Both the position numbers and the translations under genes were made by a program. Positions 45,192-54,500 of a DNA stretch of 54,500 bases are shown one piece after another. The notes below the pieces were generated by a model. That model was not told where the DNA came from and did no database searches. It was given only the letters and a program-made list of their open reading frames with translations. The stretch is from Glandiceps talaboti (Eukaryota; Hemichordata; Enteropneusta; Spengelidae). Each line of letters begins with the position of its first letter. Position 1 is the first letter of the stretch. The stretch is taken from positions 10,667,759 to 10,722,258 of the forward strand of contig NC_135559.1 in NCBI RefSeq assembly GCF_964340395.1, read 5' to 3'.

Positions 45192-46796
45192 ATGGGATCA
45201 ACAGTAGAAAATAACTCTACAGGGGCGAACAACTGCAGTGGTTGTCACTCACACCGGGAGCACGGAACTAGCGATGTATTTTATGTTGTTGTTTTAGGAG
45301 CCACCTTTCCGATAATAGTTGTCGCGAATGTACTGATAATCATCGCAATTATGAAAATCCAGATTTTAAAAGCAAAGAGGGTGGTGGCTCCATACTTCGC
45401 GCTGAGTCTCGCTATTTCGGATTTGTGTATTGGAGCTATACTTCTGCCGTCAAATATCGTGGTCAATCTTTCAACTTCTCGGGAATCTGTAGATAGTTTC
45501 TGCGTGTTCCAAGGATACTCGTCGGTTGCTCTGTTCACCGTGACACTGAGTAACGTAGTGGTTATCAGCATCGACAGGTACATTTGCGTTTTACAACCGA
45601 TAAAGTACAAATCGTTGCTGAAACCCCGTCGGGCTATCACGATGATCACTTGTTCCTGGTCGTACGGTCTTCTTTGTGCTGCAGTACCTCTTATAACGAA
45701 TTCAGGATACAGGTACAATGGTTATCTCAATACTTGTTTTTTACATTTACAGGAGGGAAGGAACCGTTCTGTTTCCGTCTTTCTATTCGTTGCAAGTTTC
45801 TCCTTTCCCTTGTTAATAATTTTGTACGCGAATTTAAAGATTTTCCGCACAGCTCGACAACGTTCAAAACGCATTGCAGATTGGCAAGGCAATGGTCTGC
45901 AACCCCGTCATCATCTTTCCCCTCCATCACAATGCCCACAAGTAATGACTGTTTCCGGCCAACAAAATGAGAACGCGGAATTTCCTAACATCGATAGTGC
46001 CTCACAGGTACCAGTGAGTCGACCACCTACAAATGTTACATTGGAAAAACGTCTAACCAAGGCCATTTTGCTTATTGTTACCGTTTTAATCGTACTTGTA
46101 ACGCCCTATCATCTGTTGGTTGTAACAGTAGGGATCGCTGGACTATCCGGAAATTCTCATTCCTTGGTTTTGATTTTCGTTCGACTGTTCTCCTGGATGA
46201 TCTATTTCAATTCCCTAATCAATGCCTGCATTTACAGTTACATCAATACAAATTTTCGACGACGTTTACAGCAAATTGCATGTGGGAATACAACCATCAA
46301 CAAAATTACTCCGGTGAAGAAAAATGTATGTGCTGTGCAGCAGGCTCGAACACAGGCCAAAGTAATTCTGTCTTACTCACCCAAAGCGGAATCAATGAAT
46401 TCGGATATTTTTGGTCAGTATAGCCAGGTTATTAGCCGTCATACACCAACCGACGACGTTCCAGCTACATGTTCATATTCATCGGGTAGCAGTTCGAGCC
46501 ACACTTCGCCTGATTTGGGGAGGAGGGGGAAGCGGGAAACTAAACATGGGAAATTCAGACGACACATGTCGCACGTTGTATTACCAAGCCAGAGACAAAA
46601 GGAAGATATAGAACAAGCAGATAAGAGAGTGCGAGGTGGAATGGCATCCGATTCCAATCTGAGAAAGATTTCAGTCGATAAGGAATGGTTATATGCAAGT
46701 CATGGTAGGAAATCGAAGAGATTTCGAGATTTGGATAAGGCAATGATGAAATTGGACATTCAGTGTACTACCACGCCAAGCATCAAAAAACCATAA
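45192..46796 (+). CDS. Orphan class A (rhodopsin-like) GPCR, single exon, 534 aa
   Basis: A seven-helix receptor in one uninterrupted frame. The first in-frame ATG is at 45192 (A at -3, G at +4), with an in-frame stop at 45132-45134 upstream. The N-terminus has sequons NNS and NCS. TM1 contains Asn46, TM2 LAISDL with Asp77 (2.50), and TM3 starts at Cys104 and ends in DRY (128-130) followed by ICVLQP. TM4 has Trp156, ECL2 has Cys182, and TM5 has Pro206 and Tyr212. ICL3 is about 64 aa; TM6 has Glu285 (6.30) and VTPY (303-306); TM7 ends NACIY (344-348). A basic C-tail of about 170 aa follows. Position 3.32 is Ser111, arguing against an amine receptor. Ligand unknown. Intronless GPCRs are common, so retroposition need not be invoked. 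Confidence 0.93.
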   Translation: MGSTVENNSTGANNCSGCHSHREHGTSDVFYVVVLGATFPIIVVANVLIIIAIMKIQILKAKRVVAPYFALSLAISDLCIGAILLPSNIVVNLSTSRESVDSFCVFQGYSSVALFTVTLSNVVVISIDRYICVLQPIKYKSLLKPRRAITMITCSWSYGLLCAAVPLITNSGYRYNGYLNTCFLHLQEGRNRSVSVFLFVASFSFPLLIILYANLKIFRTARQRSKRIADWQGNGLQPRHHLSPPSQCPQVMTVSGQQNENAEFPNIDSASQVPVSRPPTNVTLEKRLTKAILLIVTVLIVLVTPYHLLVVTVGIAGLSGNSHSLVLIFVRLFSWMIYFNSLINACIYSYINTNFRRRLQQIACGNTTINKITPVKKNVCAVQQARTQAKVILSYSPKAESMNSDIFGQYSQVISRHTPTDDVPATCSYSSGSSSSHTSPDLGRRGKRETKHGKFRRHMSHVVLPSQRQKEDIEQADKRVRGGMASDSNLRKISVDKEWLYASHGRKSKRFRDLDKAMMKLDIQCTTTPSIKKP

Positions 46797-47995
46797 TAAT
46801 GATTCAATACCAGTAAATCTCGACTTCATAGCTTTTAAGTCGTAATCGTTATAAATGTGTGTTTAATATTCATATGTTTCGTCATGAGTATGGATGTATA
46901 CACTAATCTAAAAAATGTAACTTATTTTTCAGTCTCGAACATTTTCCCGCCTAAATATTCAAACGAATGTTCTTTTTTATTTCACGGTTGTTAAAAGTTG
47001 CTTTTGGATTGGAAACATTGAAGCAATACTCATCTACTAATTTATGCAAAAATGTATGTTCAATTTGATCGCTTTTACCTACATTTGTGAAATTTTCATC
47101 ACAATGTCAAGTTTGGGGGACATGATGTCAGAAAATATAACAAAATACTGTCAATGCAGTAAATGGTGGAGAGAAGTTCATGATACGATTATTAATATTT
47201 ATCCTCTTGAAAAAAATTGTAATACTTTTTCAACAAAAATTAAAATCTTTCAACAACATTCATTATTTTCCACGTATTGTCTCTCGTTTTGTCTTTTTGG
47301 ACAGGAAGTAGAGCAGACGGAAATAAATAAATACATAAATTTGTTGTTCTTTATTGAACAAGCCTTATAATATGTAGTCGTGGTTTTGTTTTGACACTTA
47401 AGGGCCTAAAATACAATTTCAGAACTATATTACAAAAATATTAATGACTTTGAATGCAAAGGTAATTTTGATAAATATTCCTTTACATGAATGCTGATAT
47501 ACTGAATGTGTATTTTTATCGATCAATCTAAAACACACAGATTGGCCATGTTTTATGGCTAGCTTTTATGGGAAATTCGAAACGAAAACTGTCATGACCT
47601 CGAGCAAAATGGCTTTCAGAAATTTTTCTAAAACTCTATAATTTTAGAAAATGTTGGTCGTGCGGTAATCTAATATTTATTGTCATCTCCGCTATTTGAA
47701 CACTCTGTGGTTGGACATTGGGTGGAAATGTAACGTCAAACCGACAGGATATGAGTAACATTCATTTGTTTATAAAAAATAGTCGATTAATAACTCTAGG
47801 TTTTGAAATATATTGACAAGGACATATATTTTAAGAATAATGAAGATACACTTCAACTGTGACATGATTACTTAAAATACTAAAAGACAACCTTATAAAT
47901 AGTCATTGTTTATTATCGATAAAGGGTAATTCGCTGTGCTTTCTCTGTAAGAGCTATTTTATGTTGAAGAACTCGAGAAACGGGTAGAATAAGGG
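46797..47995. other. GPCR 3' flank
   Basis: Presumed 3' UTR and intergenic DNA. Overlapping AATAAA signals at 47322-47331 are a candidate poly(A) site about 530 bp after the stop. No further gene is recognised; the frame at 47044-47370 lies in this flank and has no known domain. Confidence 0.55.
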
Positions 47996-48288
<293 letters not shown>

Positions 48289-48410
48289 TAAGTTGACAAT
48301 CTAAGTTAAAACGTTCGTTGGGAACTAATTAAAACGTTTTTAAATATCCACATAAATATATTTGCAATTAATACGAAAACTTGTTCCTGGTTCTTCTTAT
48401 AAAAACAAAA

Positions 48411-48640
48411 TCTCACGAGTTAGCGTTAACCCAGTAATCTCATGAGTTAGCGCTAACCCAGTAATCTCACGAGTTAACGTTAACCCAGTAATCTCACGAG
48501 TTAGCGCTAACCCAGTAATCTCATGAGTTAGCGCTAACCCAGTAATCTCATGAGTTAGCACAAACCCAGTAATCTCACGAGTTAGCGCTAACCCAGTAAT
48601 ATCATGAGTCAGCGCTAACACAGTAATCCAATGAGCTAAA
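48411..48640. repeat. 27 bp minisatellite with palindromic core (8 full units)
   Basis: Units start at 48411 and every 27 bp to 48600, with a decayed ninth from 48627. The consensus begins TCTCAYGAGTTAGCGCTAAC and ends CCAGTAA. Most units contain the palindrome TTAGCGCTAA. Because 27 is a multiple of 3, a minus-strand frame stays open as a 9-residue repeat (ITGLALTHE), which I regard as a by-product. Confidence 0.95.
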
Positions 48641-49316
48641 ACATTATTTCTAAGCAATTGTATTGGTTTATTTTTTACCCATATTTCAAAAAATTGTAGT
48701 GAAAATGGATTGTTTTCCTTTATTTTAACTGAGAACGGGTCTTAGATTTTTGAACAAAATTAAACCGACAGTTAATAATTGTCTAGGCGCATACTACATT
48801 TATCATATAATGGTCATGCTCTGTCGGAATAGAGACAGTTTCAGTCGGTGATATATGGTGAAGGAAATTGAGCTCATTATTTGAGATATTTTCAAAGGCC
48901 GCTTGAAATGGAAGGGAAAGAAGCACTCGCTTTTTAGCAACAGATGATCCCTGTACGAAGACTCATACATACCCACAGGGTATTCTAAATCAGATTTCTT
49001 TCTCTCATTTCTGCAGTAGATGACACATCTGTCAATGTTATTATCCTGTGTAAATATAATGATTCATTTTTTTTGTCGGGAGTAAAAGCTTTTTTTTGCG
49101 ATCATTTGTGTATACACTGTGGTATGAATCACAGCTAAGATTAAAGAAAAAAAGAAAAAAGAAAAAGAAAAGAATTGTTTCTGGTCAGGACATTTTATCT
49201 AAAGTGGTGCGACGACGTGATTTTTTTTTTAATTCTTATAAAACCCGTCGCTCAAGCTACTATGGCAGTTACTGTTCTTTTTGTTCAGTACTTTCGAACA
49301 AGTGTATATATATGTG

Positions 49317-49336
49317 TGGGGGGGTGGGGGGGGGTG
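49317..49336. repeat. G-rich tract
   Basis: Runs of 7 and 10 G separated by a T, followed by TGG. It could form a G-quadruplex. Confidence 0.85.
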
Positions 49337-51080
49337 GCAGATGTCATTTGCTGAATGATTGGCTGTACATGTACAGTTGTCTTTCAACGAAGTAGCAATT
49401 AATGTAGGGAGGGTTATTTTTGTGTTTTTCCCCGGATCTGCAGACTGCATGGGCTGAACAAATACGAAAAAAAGACCGACGCGAGGGTATTTAAGTGATG
49501 CGCGGGGTTTTTTTTGCCTATGGAGTGAACTTATTTTCTGTTGTAGCGTTAGTGAGAAAACACGCACTTTAAGAATGTGTTCGTTAATTTGAAATGATTG
49601 TAATAGGTAATATTTAGTTTCGACTATATGAGATACGCCGTGTCGCCACGCCCTCACCGGCCTGTTCAATTGCAAGAACACGTGTACATACGGAAATCAA
49701 CTAGACACACTAGTTGACACGTACTGTCTGCATGTACGTACGTACGTATATTCCGTGCGAAGCGCGGGTTATTTTACAATACTGGTACAGTAATAAATAA
49801 AGTTACACGTCAGATGTTTTAGAGTCAGAAGAAAACTGCAAATCTATTTATTTTCAGTACTACAACAGTGTTTACACAGTGTACAATTGTTTTATAGTAT
49901 TTTGTATTTTCGCAATTAAAAAAAAATCAGAAAAATGCTCCATTTCTGCACTGTGAAGAGACACTGGTAATAATTTGAAAACAAGGAGCAAACATGATTA
50001 CAAATATTCAGAGTATAAAATACCAGACATCCTCGCTTTCCTGAATATACTGTAACACATTTACAAATTTATGCAATAAATGTTTAAACCAACGTTAAAA
50101 AGTTACATAATACAAATTTATCTGAAATTGTTATTATAAAATGTAACAATTTCCTGGACCAGGTATTTTCACAATCTTTTTGTACCTTATATAAAAAAAA
50201 CTTTTTGTCGTATTCTAACAATACCGAATAAGAGAATATGTGTTTTTGATCTAGTTCTGTAAAAAAAAAATTATGTCAAAATGTGCTGTCAGTAATAATA
50301 CTTTATCATCCTGACATACAGCCTCAAAACTTTTTTTTCTTTTTTGAAATTGTTTGTGTATTATCAGGAACGTTACAATAGAAAGTAGAATCAGAGAACA
50401 GTTGTTTCTTGATGCTACTCTGACAAAAATATATTCAAAAGTGATAAATGTTTACATATTGTCCGCTTTTTAAGGAAGTTCTGAGATTATGTTTTTCTAA
50501 GCTTGTGGCGTAATTCATAACAAACTTTTAGACTGAGAACGAAAAGAAATGTGTTTGTCAATCCAAATCTCTAAAAAAAGACATGTTGAAACGCGGTCAT
50601 ATGTCGTCAACTTTAATATTTCAGTCTCGGTGTTACGATAGTTTCACAAATTCCTACAACTTTAATTTTTGGCGTATTTCAGAGTAAAAGACGTGACTAT
50701 TAAGAGAAAATTGCTCCTTAACCCAATTCTGTTAGAATAAAAAAGTTAGAAAGTGAACCCGTTTGTCTCTTCTAGTCCTCATTCATTTTTCAACTTCAGA
50801 CGTTTCACATAGTCTGGTAAAAAGGTGTTATGTTAATGTCGTAATTAGTTATTTACAGGTTGTGCCCTTAATTCAGGTCATAACTAAATCACAACAAACA
50901 AATCACTAGCTACGTTTTCATACATGTTTCGTCTACCTAAATTTGTTCGTAGTCGTCATCACCCAAATGACAAAAGTGGAAGTTTGAAACACTTTTTGTG
51001 TACTATTTCCCGTGCAGACTAGTCGTCTGCTAGTCTGGCCTCTATTTTAAAGTGCCGCCATATTTGCATACATGATGTAT

Positions 51081-51100
51081 TCACAGACAAGTGTCTGTGA
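51081..51100. other. Perfect 9 bp palindromic hairpin
   Basis: TCACAGACA at 51081-51089 and TGTCTGTGA at 51092-51100 flank a 2 nt centre, and GATGTATT-like direct repeats flank the palindrome. No gene boundary is near. Confidence 0.75.
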
Positions 51101-51246
51101 TGTATTTGAGGTCACTAAGCTTACAGAATTAGCCATTTTAACGATGTGCTGTAAAATACTGTGACATTTTACTACGGTCAGGAGACTTTCTGAACAACGA
51201 GTTCACCTTGCACATTAGGACGGAGATAGGGTTTCAGGAAACCTCC

Positions 51247-51524
<278 letters not shown>

Positions 51525-51709
51525 TGGGACTATAAACTCATACAGATAATTAACCTTGTTAGCTAAGTGCTTGTCTACAGGTCCCTCTATAAAGACAATG
51601 CGTTAACGAAGACAGGACTTAATGACCAACACTGAGATGTAAAATACAAAACAATTACTTTAACAGTAAGGAATCAATTGCAATAAAACTGATAGAAACA
51701 AAATGTTAT

Positions 51710-52033
51710 CCATCCACCCGTCCGTCCGTCCGTCCGTCCGTCCGTCCGTCCGCCCGCCTGCTGCATGCATGCATGCATGTATGCATGTATGCATGTATGC
51801 ATGTATGCATGTATGTATGTATGTATGTATGTATGTATGCATGTATGCATGTATGCATGTATGCATGTATGTATGTATGTATGTATGTATGTATGTATGT
51901 ATGTATGTATGTATGTATGTATGTATGTATGTATGCATGTGTATGTATGTATGTATGTATGTATGTATGTATGTATGTATGTATGTATGTATGCATGTAT
52001 GTATGTATGTACGTACGTACGTACGTATGTATG
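51710..52033. repeat. (CCGT)n / (GCAT)n / (GTAT)n / (GTAC)n compound microsatellite
   Basis: CCGT units to about 51754, then ATGC/ATGT units in patterned alternation to about 52010, then GTAC. Every six-frame translation is low complexity. Confidence 0.97.
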
Positions 52034-52218
52034 CCTGTCCACTTGCCTATCTTTCTGCCTGTGTGGTTGTATGCCAAATTGTTTGCCTGCAAATTGAGTG
52101 CACTGTCTATGAAAAACTGGTGAAACAGAAGAATGAGGCTCAAAAATCGAGAACATGGCAACTCATTTAATATATTTATCCAAGTCCGATCGCAATGTAT
52201 TTTTTTTTAATCAGGATC

Positions 52219-52282
52219 GCCTTACTTAGTACATGGATGTATTAGTGATAATACACTAATACATCCATGTTTAGTAAAAGGC
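52219..52282. other. 64 nt hairpin with 17 bp perfect stem
   Basis: ACATGGATGTATTAGTG (52231-52247) pairs perfectly with CACTAATACATCCATGT (52254-52270) over a 6 nt loop. The lower stem extends imperfectly, with GCCTT opposite AAGGC at the two ends. Size and shape fit an animal pre-miRNA or a minimal foldback MITE. I recognise no known miRNA seed. Confidence 0.6.
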
Positions 52283-53500
52283 ATGAAGGAAAACGATATG
52301 AGGGAAAATGAAAGTGACTTATGGGGGCGCTGTTACAATAAATATTACACATCCGCGCCTGTTCGAAGGTCACACGCTCGATCTCGAAGGTCACGTCGAA
52401 CGCCGTCATCATCTGCCGTCTGCTTGCTTGTGACTCAGTGAAAGGGTAAGGAATTTCATTCATGATAATATGCACCCATTTTTCTGGTGTAATGCGATGG
52501 ATAACATTTTGGAGACAGGGTTAAGAATGAATTTAACGGTATAAAATTTTATCAATGGTGCGTTCATCGCCGACAGTTTCCTTTCAAATTCAGTCATATC
52601 GAGTAATGACATGACATTCGTCAGTGCCAGTCACTATAAATACACTTACCGTACACACAGTGAATGTAACTGGGTCGGGTTCATTCTACTCGGACACTTT
52701 CCTACGCAGTGCAATGGGCTAGGGGTGCTATTTTTAAGGCTCTAAATTATGTTAACTTAGTGATGGTGCGTATGAATTTGTCTAGCTATAACGTGTATGT
52801 GTTGTCTGTACGTACGGGGTTGATGAAAATAGTTGCGTAACATAGCATAGACTCGATGATAGAGTAAACATTGCGGCCGGTCAAGACGATCAAATCTAAA
52901 TTTGCATTTGTTGCCATCAACATGTTTGCTTTCCATTTCTCGCGCGAGTGGTATTATTTTCCTCAAAGCTTACTTCCAGTTTCGCAGACACCTTGAGTGG
53001 GGACTTTTGTACTATGATTAAGAATCTTTAAACTGAAGAGAATACGTGTGATTTATTCACGAGTCACCTATTATACTCCCCAGTAACGACGGTGATGTAA
53101 TTTTGAAAACAAAAACAACACCAACACAGTCTAACACGTTTTTTCCTTCAAATCTCGGTATCTCTATATTCTTCACGACACACCCTACAGACCTTTGTAA
53201 TCCCTATGATTTCGCAGATGAGATAACACTAGTTTGAGAATGTAGGAGCGAAAATCTGCGGCAATTTGTTAGTTTTAAATGTCGACCATAATAATGTAAA
53301 TGCAAAGAATTCGATAAGTGTAGTCTAGATGCCCAGGTGGTTTCTATTAAATTACGGGAGTGGAGGTGTATATGGTATGGAAACTAAATTACGATAAGTG
53401 GTACTCTATTTTCATTTGTAATGACTGCATCTTTATAAAGCCTAAAACAAAATGAGCGTAATTGGAGGAACAACACAATTTTTTTGTTACGTCTAAGTAT

Positions 53501-53548
53501 TATTTTTTCGGAGTGTCTCGTAGCCGGCGCCTGTCAGCAGACTCGGCC
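53501..53548 (-). repeat. Dispersed repeat copy B
   Basis: Shares TTTTTCGGAGTGTCTCGTA, then CCGGCGCCTGTCAGCAGACT and CGGCC with copy C 370 bp away. The position matching the start codon of copies A and C is lost (GC in place of AT after GGCC). Confidence 0.7.
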
Positions 53549-53870
53549 GCAGTGGACGTGCTGGTGACATGTTCGGGATTTTTACGGAATCAATTTGATG
53601 TGTATTGAAAAACACGCTCCGGTTACCTTTGAAAATGATTGCCTTCGTACCCAGGATACACAGATCTTTCAAAACATGTCTAAATCATGAGCAAGCGTGA
53701 AACTTACATGACGGGACTGGGGTTAATTACACTACTCGTGGTCTGAGGGTTACATATAACGTTCGCCGATACGTTTCAGCCTATTGTTCTATATAGCTTT
53801 GTAACGTTGTTATTGTTGTTGTAAAGATTCAGTTTACTTCATCATGTTCATCGTACACTGTAGTATACAT

Positions 53871-53924
53871 TTTTCGGAGTGTCTCGTAACCGGCGCCTGT
53901 CAGCAGACTCGGCCATTTTTTTTT
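53871..53924 (-). repeat. Dispersed repeat copy C
   Basis: Identical to copy B over almost all of the shared 43 bp core and then runs into CCATTTTTTTTT. On the minus strand this is an A-tract, ATGGCC and an open frame starting MAESADRRRLRDTP that stops about 20 codons in. Confidence 0.7.
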
Positions 53925-54500
53925 ATCTCCCTGTATCATGAAATATTATGGTATCAAGAATGTGTGACGCCTACAGTTTCGGTCATTTCTGATGAAATAT
54001 TGACTATATCTGTACAAAAGTCAGTTTGCATCATATCAGTGTGAAAAAAGCACGTCATAAGTGTGACCCTGAGTGCCAAGAAAGGAGATTTATTGTGTTT
54101 GCACTGGTAGATAGATTGTGTACTCAGTTGTATGAAAGGAGGTTATACTTAGGTGTACGAGCACAAATGCAACTGTGATGTAGAGCAGTAAATTTTCTTG
54201 AGCATTGTGTGTATGGTAGAATGCTATTTACATGTCATTCTCCCTAAAGTTTCATAAGAGAGGGGAAATGTAACATGAAAATTGTTAAATCGGTCAAGCA
54301 GTATGTAAGTATGTCATTGAGCAGTGAACCTGGAAGTGACGCGTCAAGTAATTATGTATTAGGGACAACAGGCCACAGTCTCTAGTCTGCGTCCTCGGAT
54401 CTAGTTCAAGATAAAAATGCAAGTCATGGACATAGAATCTGTATACATGTTATCTTTCAAATATTTCGTAAAGTTTGATTCTAAGTGGCAAAAAAATGAA

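Larger units (their letters stand above)
48289..51246. other. Gene-free stretch with 27 bp minisatellite and G-rich tract
   Basis: No gene recognised. Contents are the 27 bp minisatellite (48411-48640), a G-rich tract at 49317-49336, a possible foldback relative (about 49630-49662), short hairpins at about 51017-51045 and 51081-51100, and otherwise AT-rich unique sequence. Confidence 0.55.
52034..54500. other. Gene-free right end
   Basis: No gene recognised. Contents are the 64 nt hairpin (52219-52282) and dispersed repeat copies B and C (53501-53548, 53871-53924). A gene beginning beyond the window cannot be excluded. Confidence 0.5.

Noticed and set aside
45281-45718. 145-codon minus-strand frame inside the GPCR
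   Set aside because: It is an antisense shadow of the receptor coding sequence.
47044-47370. 108-codon frame after the GPCR
   Set aside because: It overlaps the probable 3' UTR and poly(A) signals and has no domain.
48411-48640. CRISPR-like array
   Set aside because: The repeats are directly adjacent without unique spacers, and the DNA is eukaryotic; it is a minisatellite.
48397-48657. Minus-strand protein of 9-residue repeats
   Set aside because: The open frame follows from a 27 bp unit lacking stops; there is no evidence of a promoter or flanking coding sequence.
51674-52170. Several 110-160 codon frames on both strands
   Set aside because: All are translations of the ATGT/GCAT tetranucleotide array.

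Overview
The window is eukaryotic nuclear DNA from a metazoan. It has AT-rich introns, consensus GT-AG splice sites and many long tetranucleotide microsatellites. I cannot name the species. The intron density, the MITE-like foldbacks and the interspersed-repeat tail near 7.06 kb fit a marine invertebrate bilaterian, with amphioxus or a hemichordate as plausible but unproven candidates. No bacterial, phage or CRISPR feature is present.

Layout: (1) 1-16.6 kb has no supportable gene. It holds a TACA/AC microsatellite at the left edge, a 545 bp MITE-like inverted-repeat element (5280-5824), a tandemly duplicated interspersed repeat (about 6.7-7.1 kb), a cryptically simple pentanucleotide block (10.15-10.99 kb), a degenerate minisatellite-like family (1.9-2.35 and 15.5-16.35 kb) and dispersed repeats near 14.5-15.1 kb. 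(2) 16649-38311, plus strand, is one complete 27-exon gene for a short-type ABCC transporter, closest in layout to ABCC4/MRP4. I reconstructed it exon by exon. All 26 introns are GT-AG, all junction phases agree, and the summed CDS is 4311 nt (1436 aa plus stop), running from a start at 16649 to a C-terminal PDZ-ligand-like TDL. (3) 38.3-45.2 kb is 3' flank and intergenic DNA rich in microsatellites, with three phased CACGTG E-boxes just after the transporter stop. (4) 45192-46796, plus strand, is an intronless class A GPCR of 534 aa with an intact DRY but an altered TM6 toggle position and NAxxY in place of NPxxY. (5) 46.8-54.5 kb is non-coding as far as I can see. It has a 27 bp minisatellite with a palindromic core, large tetranucleotide arrays, a 64-nt hairpin, and two copies of a dispersed element that also occurs once next to the MITE at 5.86 kb.

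The two genes point the same way but nothing in the sequence ties them functionally. MRP4-type transporters are known to export cyclic nucleotides and eicosanoids. It is therefore notable that a perfect CRE (TGACGTCA) lies 6 nt before the transporter start codon and that this octamer is over-represented across the window. I did not find a clearly novel multi-gene system. The best leads are the NBD1 Walker B substitution, a possible poison exon in intron 20, the CRE and E-box clusters, the non-canonical GPCR switches, the repeat with a conserved start-codon-like block, and the hairpin.
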